NCBI RefSeq assembly: GCF_050875635.1
Contig: NZ_JBPAOH010000021.1
Span: forward strand, 11,505 to 75,504
Reading direction: 5' to 3'
DNA: 64,000 nucleotides
DNA from: Hassallia sp050875635
GTDB taxonomy: Bacteria > Cyanobacteriota > Cyanobacteriia > Cyanobacteriales > Nostocaceae
The notes beneath the pieces were generated by a model. That model saw only the letters and a program-made list of their open reading frames with translations, did no database searches and had not been told where the DNA came from. Position 1 is the first letter of the stretch, and every line of letters begins with the position of its first letter. The position numbers and the translations under genes were made by a program. Below, one piece after another: positions 43,360-52,837 of the stretch.

Positions 43360-43735
43360 TACCAATATTTTAGTGCGCTACCTGACGAAAGATGATGAGC
43401 AGCAGTGGGAGAAAGCTGTTGAGATTATCGAAGGAGCAGAGCAGTGTTTTGTTGCTAATATAGTTCTGTGTGAATTAGTTTGGGTTTTGCGCGGTAAGCC
43501 TTATCAATTTAATAGGGAAGAAATCAGTAAGACTATAGACATGATGTTGCAATGTGCAGTTTTTGAGTTAGAAAATCGCTCTGTAGTTTATCAAGCTTTG
43601 CAGCGTTTTAAGCAGGGAAGTGCAGATTTTTCGGACTATTTGATTGGGGCGATCGCTCAACAATTTGGTTGTACTACAACAGCAACATTTGACAGAAAGT
43701 TGAGAGACAACAAAGGATTTAATTTGTTCGAGTAA
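43346..43735 (+). CDS. VapC-type PIN-domain ribonuclease toxin
   Basis: A 129-residue PIN protein. Catalytic acidic residues are visible in GVDTNILVRYL (first Asp), LCELVWVL (Glu), and SADFSDYLIGAIA with TATFDRKL (C-terminal Asp residues). The start is GTG 43346 inside the antitoxin gene, in a different frame. VapC toxins cleave tRNA or rRNA when released from the antitoxin. All four acidic positions are intact, so unlike the relic at 4479-4866 this pair looks functional. Confidence 0.92.
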   Translation: MIGVDTNILVRYLTKDDEQQWEKAVEIIEGAEQCFVANIVLCELVWVLRGKPYQFNREEISKTIDMMLQCAVFELENRSVVYQALQRFKQGSADFSDYLIGAIAQQFGCTTTATFDRKLRDNKGFNLFE

Positions 43736-43740
43736 TAACT

Positions 43741-43944
43741 AAGCGATCGCACTCTGCTCCCGTCACGTCGCACCACTTGATCGTGTATGAGAATAGAAAA
43801 GCGATCGCACGAAGGAGTAGTTACAAAGGCGATGCCTGCGGCGGGCTGCGCCAACGCACTTCCTGTATGTATGAGAATAGAAAAGCGATCGCACTCATCC
43901 CAGCCCAAAACGTAGGGGTTTAGCAATGCTAAACTCCTATTCTG
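43741..43944. repeat. HIP1/small-repeat region
   Basis: HIP1 octamers alternate with TATGAGAATAGAAAA spacers; one octamer is split by GCCTGCGGCGGGCTGCGCCAA (about 43831-43851), the same insert as at about 42820. No gene. Confidence 0.75.
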
Positions 43945-46900
43945 CTAAATTAAACGTTGTCCTCTAGCAATTCCAAGAATAACTAAAGGATCTTCAAGAG
44001 TTCCCCACATAGAATCTTTTCGCACAGATAGATGGGTATGAGTACCTGTAGAATACCCCGTAGTTCCTTCAAAACCAATTACTTGACCTGAACTAACATT
44101 TTGCCCGACAGAAACGTAAATATCTGCAAAATGGTAGTAATGAAAGTAACGATTTAGTTGTTCATTCCAAATAATTACTTCAGCATTGTAATCAGATGCT
44201 GTTACTAATTGCCCCGTAGTTGGATGATAACCTTTGTTATACTTTCCTTGGTTGTATAAACTTGCAACTCCATTCAAAGTAAGTCCTTTTTTGACATGAA
44301 CAACTTTACCACCTACTAGGGCTGATACCTTGCGATCTGAATCGTTATCATATGTATCAATTCCACTATGACCACTACTCATTCCTCGACTCCATGTACC
44401 ACCACCATCGTTATAAAGTTTTGCTGTGTATTCTCCCTGGGTAAATGGAGCTGATGAAGGCGGTGGAGTAACAGGAGTCACATCTTTCAAAACCAAATCG
44501 ACATAAGCATCTCCACCACCTTCAAACATATTGAACTTGAAATCAAATACTCCTGATTCTGGTGCAACAAATGTCCACTTCACTGCATTACCATAAGCTC
44601 CAGGTTGCCATTGACCGCTTAATGCATTGGGAGTAATATTAAAGGCGCCGCCATTAAGTTTATGAGCATACACTTGATAACCGTCATCGGAACGTACCCA
44701 AACTTCATAGGTATGTCCAGCCGTTAAGCTAGCGCGGGTATAAGCGTGCATGGCAAAGAAATCACTGGGAACACCAAGCGCAGGTGAACCACTACCCCAA
44801 TTTTGTGAATTCATTCCCCATTGCCCATCACCACGGATATTTGAACCTAAATTCACTGTGCCAATTTTGTGGGCATCATCAAGAATCGGAGTTCCTTCGC
44901 CATTCCAGTGGAAAAAGGTGGCATTCCATGAGTTAATAATTCCATCAGGATTGCCAAAGTTGTTATAAGGTTGATACTTAACAATTTCATAATTCAGTGA
45001 TGCTGCTCCCCCATTTTCTTTGTATTCAATGGTAACGGGATAATAACCGCCAGAGGATGTGAAATAATCTGAGTAATTACCAGCTTGATCTGTCCACTGA
45101 TTAATAATCAATTCATTGCCGATCCAAATTCGTACTCCATCATCTGAATTCAGATTAATTTTATAGAGTCCTGGAGCTAAATACCGTTCAGTTTTGTATC
45201 GTGCCGAAAAATTATCAGCAGGAGTATTGGGCGGCGCACCTAAACCCCAGTTTCGGCTAAAATTGCCGTTGACATTGGTAAAACCTTCGGTGTAAGTAGG
45301 TGTACCTGATAAATCCTTATTGTTGAAATATTGTGCGACCCAGAGAGGAACAGGATCGGTTTTGCCGACTATATTCCAGTTTAAGTCTAAGACATCTGGG
45401 GTATTTACCTCTCCGATAGATTTATTCCCATTCATCAACCAAGCATGATTCCAACCATTAGCATAATTTCGCAGGATAATGTCTGATTTCCCATCATTAT
45501 TAAAATCTGCTGTTCCCATAATATGCCAATTTACATCGGTAGGTATCCCTTGAACATCAGCAATACTAGCTCGCTTGACCCCATCCATAAACCAGATTGA
45601 GTTATTTCCTGTAACGGCATTTCGCCAGAGAATATCAATCTTGCCATCACCATTAAAGTCACCTGTTCCAACAATATGCTGATTGAGGTCGGTTTGTTTT
45701 TCTAGGCTAATGTTGTCATGAGCCGTACCCTTCATGTTCCAAATCACATTCTCGCCAGAGAAATAGTTACGCCAGAGAATGTCAACATTGCCGTCTTGGT
45801 TAAAATCCCCTGTGCCTACAATATGCCAATTATTATCATCAACTCGGTCGAGAACGATATTACCAATTTTTTGATTACCATTCATTAACCAAACAACATT
45901 ATGTCCTGTATTTTCTGTCCAGTGGTAACGTGTCAAAATGTCCACGTTACCATCATTATTGAAATCACCTGTGCCAACAACATACCAAGCTTGGTCTGTT
46001 CCATCTTCGATGTCTAAATCTTTGATGTGTGTAGCACCATCTAATGCCCAAGCCAGATTTTCGCCAGTGCTATAATTCCGCCAAAGGATATCATTTTTCC
46101 CGTCTTGATTAAAGTCTGTAACTAAGCCTAAATGATTGGGTTTGCTGTTGGCTGGAGTTTCTTTTAACTCTACATTAAAAGCTGACCCTCCTAAATGATC
46201 GTAACCTTGAATATAGAAGTCATAATCCCCACTTTTAGCGACATTAAAGTACATTTTCCATGTAGGTTCGCCAGTACTGCGATCGCGCCATTCTTGACCA
46301 ATAAAAGTCACTTCACCTGTGGCTCTGTTCTTGACGAAGAAACGAGTTCCATCATCAGAATTAGTAGTGACTTGATAGGTTTTTCCAGTTTCTAGACGGG
46401 TAGTTGTCCACGCTTGCATTGCAAAGTTATCGCTTTGCACATTTGGTGCTGGGCTTCTTTCTCCAAAAGCCGCATTCAAACGGATAGTATTACCAGTTGG
46501 TTGTGTAGCGGCTTGACGATAGATTTTTACAGTGTATGCTCCTTGATTATTCAGATAATCACTGTCACTGACATAGAAATCAACTCGCTGACCATTTCCT
46601 AGAATTTCATAAGTATAAACATGATCCGGTCGATATTCCCCCCAAATATCATCATTTCCATTACTCAAGACATTAGAATAAAGTCCGCCACCTCCGTTAT
46701 ATTGAGTATTCCACGCATTATCTGTTTGAAAACGAGCATCTGCAACATAATTACGACTATTATCTGTCCAATATTGCCACGTACCTGATGCTTCAATGCG
46801 ATAACGCTTTCCGACTTCTAAGACTGAAGAATAAACTTTCGGTTGTCCAATAGGAGCAACATTAGTTCTCGAATCAACCGTTAAAGTTTCAAACGGTGTA

Positions 46901-49455
46901 GACTCATAAACAAATCCATTCTGCCAACCCAGATTTACAGTTGCATCGGGGCGGCTGAAATCATAACTGTTGAAATCAGCATAATTGCTGTCATTGCGGT
47001 TAATAAAGCTGACATTCCATGTTGGTAAATCATTATCCGCCAAAGTGACGATCGCCGTCTTATCATTCCCCAGCGTATAGGCATTGCCAGCAGCCAGAGT
47101 CAGAATCACAGACTCATTACCTTCAAAAGCAGAATCATCCGTCGGGATTACATTTACTACAGTAGTAGCTGCACCCGCCGCAAACGTTGCAGTACCATAT
47201 AATGTGCTGTAGTCTAAACTGTTGGTAGCTGTTCCCCCCACTGTGTAATTCACCGTCAGTGCGGAAGCTGTGTTTCCTGTGCGGGTGAGGGTAAATTGAC
47301 CGGGGTTGGCAATTTGTCCAGTTAGAGTTTCACCTGCATTCGCATCGTTGGCACTGATAGTGATGATAGGTTTATCATTGTCGGCAATAACGACTGTGGC
47401 AGTGGTTGCCGTTCCCAGATTGTAATTTGTACTACTAGCAAGGTTAATGATGACTGTCTCATCATTTTCTATAGCGAGGTCATCAATTGGATTTACATTA
47501 ATAATCGCTGTAGACGCACCAGCAGCAAAGGTAACATTATTGGTCAATGTGCTGTAGTCTGTACCATTAGTTGCTGTTCCCGTTACTGTGTAATTCACGG
47601 TCAGTGCAGAAGCAGTACTTCCTGTACGAGTCAGGGTAAATTGACCGGGGTTGGTGATTTGTCCAGGGATGGTTTCACCTGCACTAGCATCATTGGCACC
47701 GATGGTGATAGTGGGTTTATCGTTGTCAGCAATGACTATGGTGGCAGTTATTGCCGTTCCCAGGTTGTAATTTGTACTACTAGCAAGGTTAATGACGGCT
47801 GTCTCATTCCCCTCAAATTCCCCATCATCTATGGGAGTAATATTAATTAACGCTGTGGATGCACCAGTCGCAAAGGTAACGCTGTTGGTTAATGCGTTGT
47901 AATCTTTACCATTGATTGCTGTTCCCCCGACTGTGTAATTTACGGTCAGTGCAGAAGCAGTACTTCCTGTACGAGTCAGGGTAAATTGACCGGGGTTGGT
48001 GATTTGTCCAGGGATGGTTTCACCTGCACTAGCATCATTGGCACCGATGGTGATAGTGGGTTTATCGTTGTCAGCAATGACTATGGTGGCAGTTATTGCC
48101 GTTCCCAGGTTGTAATTTGTACTACTAGCAAGGTTAATGACGGCTGTCTCATTCCCCTCAAATTCCCCATCATCTATGGGAGTAATATTAATTAACGCTG
48201 TGGATGCACCAGTCGCAAAGGTAACGCTGTTGGTTAATGCGTTGTAATCTTTACCATTGATTGCTGTTCCCCCGACTGTGTAATTTACGGTCAGTGCGTC
48301 AGCGGTACTTCCTGTACGAGTCAGCGTAAATTGACCGGGGTTGGCAATTTGTCCAGTTAGGGTTTCACCTGCATTCGCATCGTTGGCGCCGATGGTAATA
48401 GTCGGTTTATCGTTGTCAGCAATGACTATGGTGGCAGTTGTTGCCGTTCCCAGGTTGTAATTTGTACTACTAACAAGGTAAACGATCGCTGTCTCATCAC
48501 TTTCTATAACCAGGTCATCAATCGGATTAATATTAACAATCGCTGTAGATGCACCAGTCGCAAAGGTAACACTATTGGTTAAGGTGCTGTAGTCTACACC
48601 GTTGGTGGCTGTTCCCCCCACTGCGTAATTCACGGTCAGTGCGTCAGCGGTACTTCCTGTGCGGGTAAGGGTAAATTGACCGGGGTTGGCAATTTGTCCA
48701 GTTAAGGTTTCACCTGCATTCGCATCGTTGGCACTGATAGTAATAGTGGCTAGAACTAATGTTGACTGTTCAACTTTAAGAAGTTGACCATCAACATAAA
48801 TCGTGGTGCTATCGTCTTCAGCACGAATTTCTGCAATTTGATCTGCATTCAGATGCTGACCTGTGACGACTGCTGCAAACATTTGTCCTTCATCACCAGG
48901 AGTGTCTGCTACATTCAATTGCTTATCGACCCAATGTCCAATTTCTTCTAGTATTGTGTCGCCAATCTTGACTGTATTTTCGCTATTAAGTAATCTTTGT
49001 GAAAGATAAATTTTCTCTGTTGCTTCAGCAAAAGCCCCTAATGTATTAGTGGGAAATACAGATTCCTCACGCACTTCAATTTTTGGGAGATTGCTAAAGT
49101 CACCTACCAACCACTGAGAAATAATTCCATTTAGTTTCTCAATATTAAAATTAGCTCCAAAAATCGACTGCATCAGTTGCCCAAAATTAGGCAACTGCAC
49201 AAATTTACTCAATGACTGCTTTAAAAAAACCGCAGAGTTAAGCTGATCGGAAGTCGGTAATGGCAACAGACAATCGCTAAAAGAACTGCTGACTGTTAAA
49301 TTAGAGATTTCAATTTTTGGTTGGCTAAATCCAACATTAATTTGCGAATATGAGAAAATTCCTCTGTTGGGTTCTAGATTTAATTCTGAATTATGAAATG
49401 TTGGATTGATAGATGTATTTAAAGGATTTTCTTGGGGCAGAGGAGATTCAAACAT
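43945..49455 (-). CDS. Giant surface protein: Calx-beta, PA14-like, FG-GAP and M23 peptidase domains
   Basis: 1836 residues. Order: an N-terminal region found in cyanobacterial calcium-binding exoproteins (ILEEIGHWVDKQLN, about 168-181); five Calx-beta domains of about 115 residues (about 237-812), each starting TITI(S/G)AND and ending ADNDKP; PA14-like modules (about 815-1090); five FG-GAP/VCBS repeats with calcium loops such as DFNQDGKNDILWRN; two further PA14-like domains (SDDGVRIWIG, SDDGYQVYAH); and a C-terminal M23 metallopeptidase with HSGID and THTHLSV zinc ligands. No classical signal peptide is seen. It probably acts outside the cell in adhesion and cell-wall hydrolysis. Confidence 0.88.
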   Translation of the reverse strand: MFESPLPQENPLNTSINPTFHNSELNLEPNRGIFSYSQINVGFSQPKIEISNLTVSSSFSDCLLPLPTSDQLNSAVFLKQSLSKFVQLPNFGQLMQSIFGANFNIEKLNGIISQWLVGDFSNLPKIEVREESVFPTNTLGAFAEATEKIYLSQRLLNSENTVKIGDTILEEIGHWVDKQLNVADTPGDEGQMFAAVVTGQHLNADQIAEIRAEDDSTTIYVDGQLLKVEQSTLVLATITISANDANAGETLTGQIANPGQFTLTRTGSTADALTVNYAVGGTATNGVDYSTLTNSVTFATGASTAIVNINPIDDLVIESDETAIVYLVSSTNYNLGTATTATIVIADNDKPTITIGANDANAGETLTGQIANPGQFTLTRTGSTADALTVNYTVGGTAINGKDYNALTNSVTFATGASTALINITPIDDGEFEGNETAVINLASSTNYNLGTAITATIVIADNDKPTITIGANDASAGETIPGQITNPGQFTLTRTGSTASALTVNYTVGGTAINGKDYNALTNSVTFATGASTALINITPIDDGEFEGNETAVINLASSTNYNLGTAITATIVIADNDKPTITIGANDASAGETIPGQITNPGQFTLTRTGSTASALTVNYTVTGTATNGTDYSTLTNNVTFAAGASTAIINVNPIDDLAIENDETVIINLASSTNYNLGTATTATVVIADNDKPIITISANDANAGETLTGQIANPGQFTLTRTGNTASALTVNYTVGGTATNSLDYSTLYGTATFAAGAATTVVNVIPTDDSAFEGNESVILTLAAGNAYTLGNDKTAIVTLADNDLPTWNVSFINRNDSNYADFNSYDFSRPDATVNLGWQNGFVYESTPFETLTVDSRTNVAPIGQPKVYSSVLEVGKRYRIEASGTWQYWTDNSRNYVADARFQTDNAWNTQYNGGGGLYSNVLSNGNDDIWGEYRPDHVYTYEILGNGQRVDFYVSDSDYLNNQGAYTVKIYRQAATQPTGNTIRLNAAFGERSPAPNVQSDNFAMQAWTTTRLETGKTYQVTTNSDDGTRFFVKNRATGEVTFIGQEWRDRSTGEPTWKMYFNVAKSGDYDFYIQGYDHLGGSAFNVELKETPANSKPNHLGLVTDFNQDGKNDILWRNYSTGENLAWALDGATHIKDLDIEDGTDQAWYVVGTGDFNNDGNVDILTRYHWTENTGHNVVWLMNGNQKIGNIVLDRVDDNNWHIVGTGDFNQDGNVDILWRNYFSGENVIWNMKGTAHDNISLEKQTDLNQHIVGTGDFNGDGKIDILWRNAVTGNNSIWFMDGVKRASIADVQGIPTDVNWHIMGTADFNNDGKSDIILRNYANGWNHAWLMNGNKSIGEVNTPDVLDLNWNIVGKTDPVPLWVAQYFNNKDLSGTPTYTEGFTNVNGNFSRNWGLGAPPNTPADNFSARYKTERYLAPGLYKINLNSDDGVRIWIGNELIINQWTDQAGNYSDYFTSSGGYYPVTIEYKENGGAASLNYEIVKYQPYNNFGNPDGIINSWNATFFHWNGEGTPILDDAHKIGTVNLGSNIRGDGQWGMNSQNWGSGSPALGVPSDFFAMHAYTRASLTAGHTYEVWVRSDDGYQVYAHKLNGGAFNITPNALSGQWQPGAYGNAVKWTFVAPESGVFDFKFNMFEGGGDAYVDLVLKDVTPVTPPPSSAPFTQGEYTAKLYNDGGGTWSRGMSSGHSGIDTYDNDSDRKVSALVGGKVVHVKKGLTLNGVASLYNQGKYNKGYHPTTGQLVTASDYNAEVIIWNEQLNRYFHYYHFADIYVSVGQNVSSGQVIGFEGTTGYSTGTHTHLSVRKDSMWGTLEDPLVILGIARGQRLI
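47597..48286 (-). repeat. Perfect 345-bp tandem duplication within the Calx-beta region
   Basis: Copies at 47597-47941 and 47942-48286 are identical by line-by-line reading. The unit equals one Calx-beta domain (115 residues), so the duplication adds a whole domain in frame. The other three Calx-beta units are clearly diverged from it. Confidence 0.9.
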
Positions 49456-49816
49456 TAATCTTTATCGAACAGTTTGAACCCAGCATAAAATCACCTATCT
49501 TGATTTGTCAGGAAGAAATTTTAATCTTTACTGAGTCTTTAATCTAAATGATGATGTGTAAAATTTGATATTATAATTTAATGAAGGAAGAATTAATACC
49601 AAAACCCTAATAAGCGCGATGCCAAGTAAAGTGATGTAGCTTTGTTGCGCCGCCTTTAAGCTTGACGTGGTTTATACGCTACTCTTAATCGCTTGTTAAT
49701 TAATCGCTCAATATGCTGTTTGGTGATCGCCACTTTACGTAAGAGACTCTGACCACGTTAGAATTGACCAACAGCACCGAAAGCTTAAACAAACTAAACA
49801 TTAACTTGCATCTACC
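49456..49816. other. Intergenic region between surface protein and MFS genes
   Basis: 361 bp, AT-rich, no gene seen. It holds a GCGATGCCAAGTAAAGTGAT type small repeat near 49616-49660. It should contain the promoters of the two divergent genes, but no consensus boxes are clear. Confidence 0.45.
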
Positions 49817-51046
49817 GTGAAACTATTTCGCTCATTTGATGCCCGACTGCGGCAAAACCTGCTGATTTTATTATTTACAGCAGGTTTATTATTCTGGTCT
49901 AGTATGGGTTCGTTACTACCAACGCTACCGCTTTACGTTGAGCATGTGGGCGCTACCAAGCAGCAAATTGGCATTGTTATGGGTAGTTTCGCCATCGGAC
50001 TGTTACTATCTCGTTCTTGGTTGGGAAAGACGGCGGATCGGCGAGGTCGTAAAATTGTCTTGCTCATCGGTACACTGGTAGCAGCGATCGCACCTTTTGG
50101 TTTTTTGGTTGTAAAATCGATTCCTCTGTTGATGGTGCTGCGTGCTTTTCACGGCATTAGTATTGCTGCTTTTACCATCGGCTTTTTAGCGCTGGTAGTA
50201 GATTTGTCAGATGAAACCAATCGCGGTGAAGTCATCGGTTACATGAGTTTGGTAACTCCAATCGGCTTGGCTATCGGACCTGCTATCGGCGGCTATTTAC
50301 AAGCTGCGGCTGGTTACACGGCGTTATTTGTCTGTACAGCAGCATTAGGTGGATTGGCGGCGTTATGTGTGTTAGCAATCGTTAATCCACCAGTCAAAAC
50401 TACTGAACCGAATGAAAATAAGAATAGTCAACTATGGCGAATCTTGATTAGTCCGAGAGTGAGAATTCCGGCTGCAATCATGTTTGCGATCGGCTTGGCT
50501 TTTGGTAATTTGCACACTTTTGCGCCGTTGTATATCAAGTCAACTGGAGTCGATTTGAATGCAGGATTGTTTTACACGGCGGGAGCGATCGCTAGTTTTA
50601 GTGTACGCTTATTCGCGGGTCGAGCAAGCGATCGCTTCGGTCGTGGTTTATTTATTACCATCAGCTTAGTTGTTTACACTATAGCGATGTTACTGATGTG
50701 GAAAGCAAACAGCGCCCCTACTTTCTTATTTGCAGCAATTATTGAAGGTGCTGGTGCTGGTACTCTCATGCCGATGATTTCCACAATGGTAGCCGATCGC
50801 GCTCTACCCCAAGAAAGAGGGCGGATGTTTGCTGTATGTCTTACAGGATTAGATGTGGGAATAGCGATCGCAAGTCCAGTTTTCGGTTCGATTGCCGAAC
50901 AAGTAGGCTACCGCGATATGTTTAGTTACGCTGCTTTGATAGTTTTTCTATCACTGATAATTTTCATCACCATGTCTAGCAAAGACTTAGCTAACTCATG
51001 GCGATTTGCGATCGGTCGCACTCCAGATGTCTACGCCTTAAAATAA
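49817..51046 (+). CDS. MFS transporter
   Basis: A 409-residue protein with twelve membrane helices in two halves. The loop 2-3 signature is SWLGKTADRRGRKIVLLIG, with its counterpart SVRLFAGRASDRFGRGLFIT in the second half. Helix 1 (LILLFTAGLLFWSSMGSLLP) and the overall length fit drug/metabolite exporters of the DHA1-like group; the substrate cannot be told. The start is GTG 49817 (VKLFRSFDARLRQN). It is alone on the plus strand and is followed by an AGACGCTCCGG hairpin and tRNA-Arg on the opposite strand. Confidence 0.88.
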   Translation: MKLFRSFDARLRQNLLILLFTAGLLFWSSMGSLLPTLPLYVEHVGATKQQIGIVMGSFAIGLLLSRSWLGKTADRRGRKIVLLIGTLVAAIAPFGFLVVKSIPLLMVLRAFHGISIAAFTIGFLALVVDLSDETNRGEVIGYMSLVTPIGLAIGPAIGGYLQAAAGYTALFVCTAALGGLAALCVLAIVNPPVKTTEPNENKNSQLWRILISPRVRIPAAIMFAIGLAFGNLHTFAPLYIKSTGVDLNAGLFYTAGAIASFSVRLFAGRASDRFGRGLFITISLVVYTIAMLLMWKANSAPTFLFAAIIEGAGAGTLMPMISTMVADRALPQERGRMFAVCLTGLDVGIAIASPVFGSIAEQVGYRDMFSYAALIVFLSLIIFITMSSKDLANSWRFAIGRTPDVYALK

Positions 51047-51103
51047 GTTAGGAGTTAAGAGTGAGGAGTTATGAGTTGAAATTCCTCACTCTTAACTCTG
51101 TAC

Positions 51104-51127
51104 AGACGCTCCGGAACCGGAGCGTCT
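51104..51127. repeat. Dispersed hairpin repeat (AGACGCTCCGG)
   Basis: Perfect 11-bp arms AGACGCTCCGG / CCGGAGCGTCT with an AA loop, set in TTAGGAGTTA/TAACTC-type short repeats. Same family as 11817-11838. It sits between the MFS gene and tRNA-Arg, which converge, and could limit read-through. Confidence 0.75.
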
Positions 51128-51149
51128 CTACTCCTAACTTTTAATAAAC

Positions 51150-51222
51150 GGGCGAGGAGGGATTCGAACCCCCGACACCGTGGTCCGTAGCCACGTGCTC
51201 TAGTCCACTGAGCTACACGCCC
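51150..51222 (-). tRNA. tRNA-Arg (anticodon ACG)
   Basis: A 73-nt cloverleaf on the minus strand: acceptor GGGCGTG with CTCGCCC (one U-U mismatch at the sixth pair), anticodon stem CGTGG/CCACG with loop CTACGGA, anticodon ACG (51186-51188), T-loop TTCGAAT. CCA is not encoded. The A34 would be deaminated to inosine to read CGN codons. Confidence 0.96.
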
Positions 51223-51255
51223 TAACAAAAAAACATCATAACACATCCCAACCAA

Positions 51256-51762
51256 ATGACACAAGATAATTTTTCAGATAATTCTGTCAACCTAACTCAT
51301 CTAGATCGTCAGGGACGCTCCCAGATGGTAGATGTATCTGACAAAGCAGCCACAATCCGCCAAGCCGTAGCTACAGCCAACGTGCGAATGTTAGGCGAAA
51401 CCTTTGCCGCAATTGAAGCTGGAAATGCTCCCAAAGGAGATGTATTGGGAACTGCGAGGTTAGCAGGAATTATGGCAGCTAAACAGACATCAGCTTTGAT
51501 TCCTTTGTGTCATCCTTTGCCACTGCAAAAAATTGAAGTGCAGATCGTACCCGATCCGCAACTACCCGGTTATCAAATTTACGCCACAGTCAAAACCAAA
51601 GCGGAAACAGGGGTAGAAATGGAAGCTTTAACCGCCGTTTCCGTTGCGGCTCTAACGTTGTACGATATGGCGAAAGCTTTAGAAAAGTCGATTCAAATTG
51701 AATCGATTCGGCTGGTAAGCAAGATGGGTGGAAAATCAGGAGATTACTTGACGCAAAAATAA
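51256..51762 (+). CDS. moaC: Cyclic pyranopterin monophosphate synthase MoaC
   Basis: A 168-residue enzyme of molybdenum cofactor biosynthesis that turns the MoaA product into cyclic pyranopterin monophosphate. Family motifs are QMVDVSDKAATIRQAVA, the LIPLCHPLPLQKIEV strand, KTKAETGVEMEALTAVSVAA and SKMGGKSGD at the end. Length is that of single-domain MoaC. ATG 51256 lies 33 bp after tRNA-Arg, which is on the other strand. No other moa gene is in the window. Confidence 0.96.
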   Translation: MTQDNFSDNSVNLTHLDRQGRSQMVDVSDKAATIRQAVATANVRMLGETFAAIEAGNAPKGDVLGTARLAGIMAAKQTSALIPLCHPLPLQKIEVQIVPDPQLPGYQIYATVKTKAETGVEMEALTAVSVAALTLYDMAKALEKSIQIESIRLVSKMGGKSGDYLTQK

Positions 51763-52075
51763 AATAGCAATCTCAAATCATTCCTCAACATTGCATGTGT
51801 GATGTTCATTGTTGACAAGCATATGCATTTGCTATCTCTATCAAAAGAGTTACCCAAATTTACCTTTATTGGCTGAGGAAAAATCACAAAAATTATCTAC
51901 AAAATTTACTTATTTTTGTTGAGCAAAAAATATTATGTAAAACAGTGATTTAAGATACTGAAAATTCTCCAAAAAAACTCATCAACCAAGTGGATGAGCT
52001 AACATTTTGCCGTTGATAAATTGAAGTTAAAGAACAGAATAACCATTGCATCAGATAAATATAGGAGGTAAAAAC
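51763..52075. other. Intergenic region upstream of hsp20
   Basis: 313 bp without a gene. A possible -35 (TTGACA, 51812-51817) is present but no -10 at ideal distance is certain. A strong ribosome-binding site AGGAGGT (52063-52069) closes the region. Confidence 0.45.
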
Positions 52076-52621
52076 ATGGCAATAGTACGTTTTGACCCTT
52101 TCCGGGAAATTGAGCGTTTTGACCCTTTCCGGGAAATTTCTAGTATGCAACGTGAAATGAATCGCCTATTCGATCGCATGATAACTAGTGGCGATGGCGG
52201 TGCAGAGATAGCTGGGTATTCTTTTATGCCTGCGGCAGAAATCCATGAAACTCCAGAGGAAATTAAACTTAAGGTAGAAGTTCCTGGGTTAGAAGCTAAA
52301 GATTTGGATGTGAAAGTTACCACCGAAGCCGTTGCTATCAATGGAGAACGCAAATCAGAAATTAAGCACGAAGACAAAGGTGTGAAACGTTCAGAATTCC
52401 GCTATGGCACATTTCAACGGATCATTCCTTTGCCTGCACGCATCCAAAACGATAAAGTACAAGCTGAATTTAAGAACGGTGTCCTGTGCCTGACATTGCC
52501 GAAAGCTGAAGAAGAAAAGAACAAAGTTGTCACAGTTAGTCTGAACGGACAAAATAATCAGGCTATTAGCGGACAACAAAACGGACAAACTCAGCAGCAA
52601 GAACAACCTCAAGCTAGTTAA
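52076..52621 (+). CDS. Hsp20 small heat-shock protein
   Basis: A 181-residue alpha-crystallin-type chaperone. ATG 52076 is chosen over the upstream in-frame TTG because AGGAGGT sits 6 bp before it. The N-terminus carries a duplicated RFDPFREIE/RFDPFREIS block, encoded by a 27-bp direct repeat (about 52089-52142). The crystallin domain runs about residues 45-145 (PAAEIHETPEEIKLKVEVPG, then GVLCLTLPKAEEEK, where L-x-L-x-K closes the domain). The C-terminal tail is Gln-rich (QQNGQTQQQEQPQ) in place of the usual short I-x-I tail. It holds unfolded proteins during heat stress. Confidence 0.93.
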   Translation: MAIVRFDPFREIERFDPFREISSMQREMNRLFDRMITSGDGGAEIAGYSFMPAAEIHETPEEIKLKVEVPGLEAKDLDVKVTTEAVAINGERKSEIKHEDKGVKRSEFRYGTFQRIIPLPARIQNDKVQAEFKNGVLCLTLPKAEEEKNKVVTVSLNGQNNQAISGQQNGQTQQQEQPQAS

Positions 52622-52668
52622 CGCTCGGTTAACCTTAGTACTTGCTTTGTGTTAATTAGCCTTCGATA

Positions 52669-52699
52669 TTTCTGGCAGTTTTTCTGAAACTGCCAGAAA
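52669..52699 (+). terminator. Hairpin downstream of hsp20
   Basis: Perfect 13-bp arms TTTCTGGCAGTTT / AAACTGCCAGAAA with a 5-nt loop, 48 bp after the stop codon. A second hairpin follows at 52715-52754 (ATTGACAGGA / TCCTGTCAAT), ending in TTTTGTTTTTG, so the two probably act together as the hsp20 terminator. Confidence 0.8.
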
Positions 52700-52714
52700 C
52701 AAATATATACCAAG

Positions 52715-52754
52715 ATTGACAGGACAATCACCACGAACATATTATCCTGTCAAT
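52715..52754 (+). terminator. Second hairpin with T-run downstream of hsp20
   Basis: Arms of 10 bp (ATTGACAGGA and TCCTGTCAAT) around a 20-nt loop, followed by TTTTGTTTTTG. Confidence 0.7.
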
Positions 52755-52837
52755 TTTGTTTTTGCTTGCTCATATATGAATGAATAATTGATATGAGGCG
52801 ATCGCCAAACAGAAAAAGGCGATCGCCTCCATACGTT

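Noticed and set aside
47641..48195. Two identical 69-codon frames opposite the Calx-beta region
   Set aside because: Antisense shadows; useful only as a marker of the 345-bp duplication.
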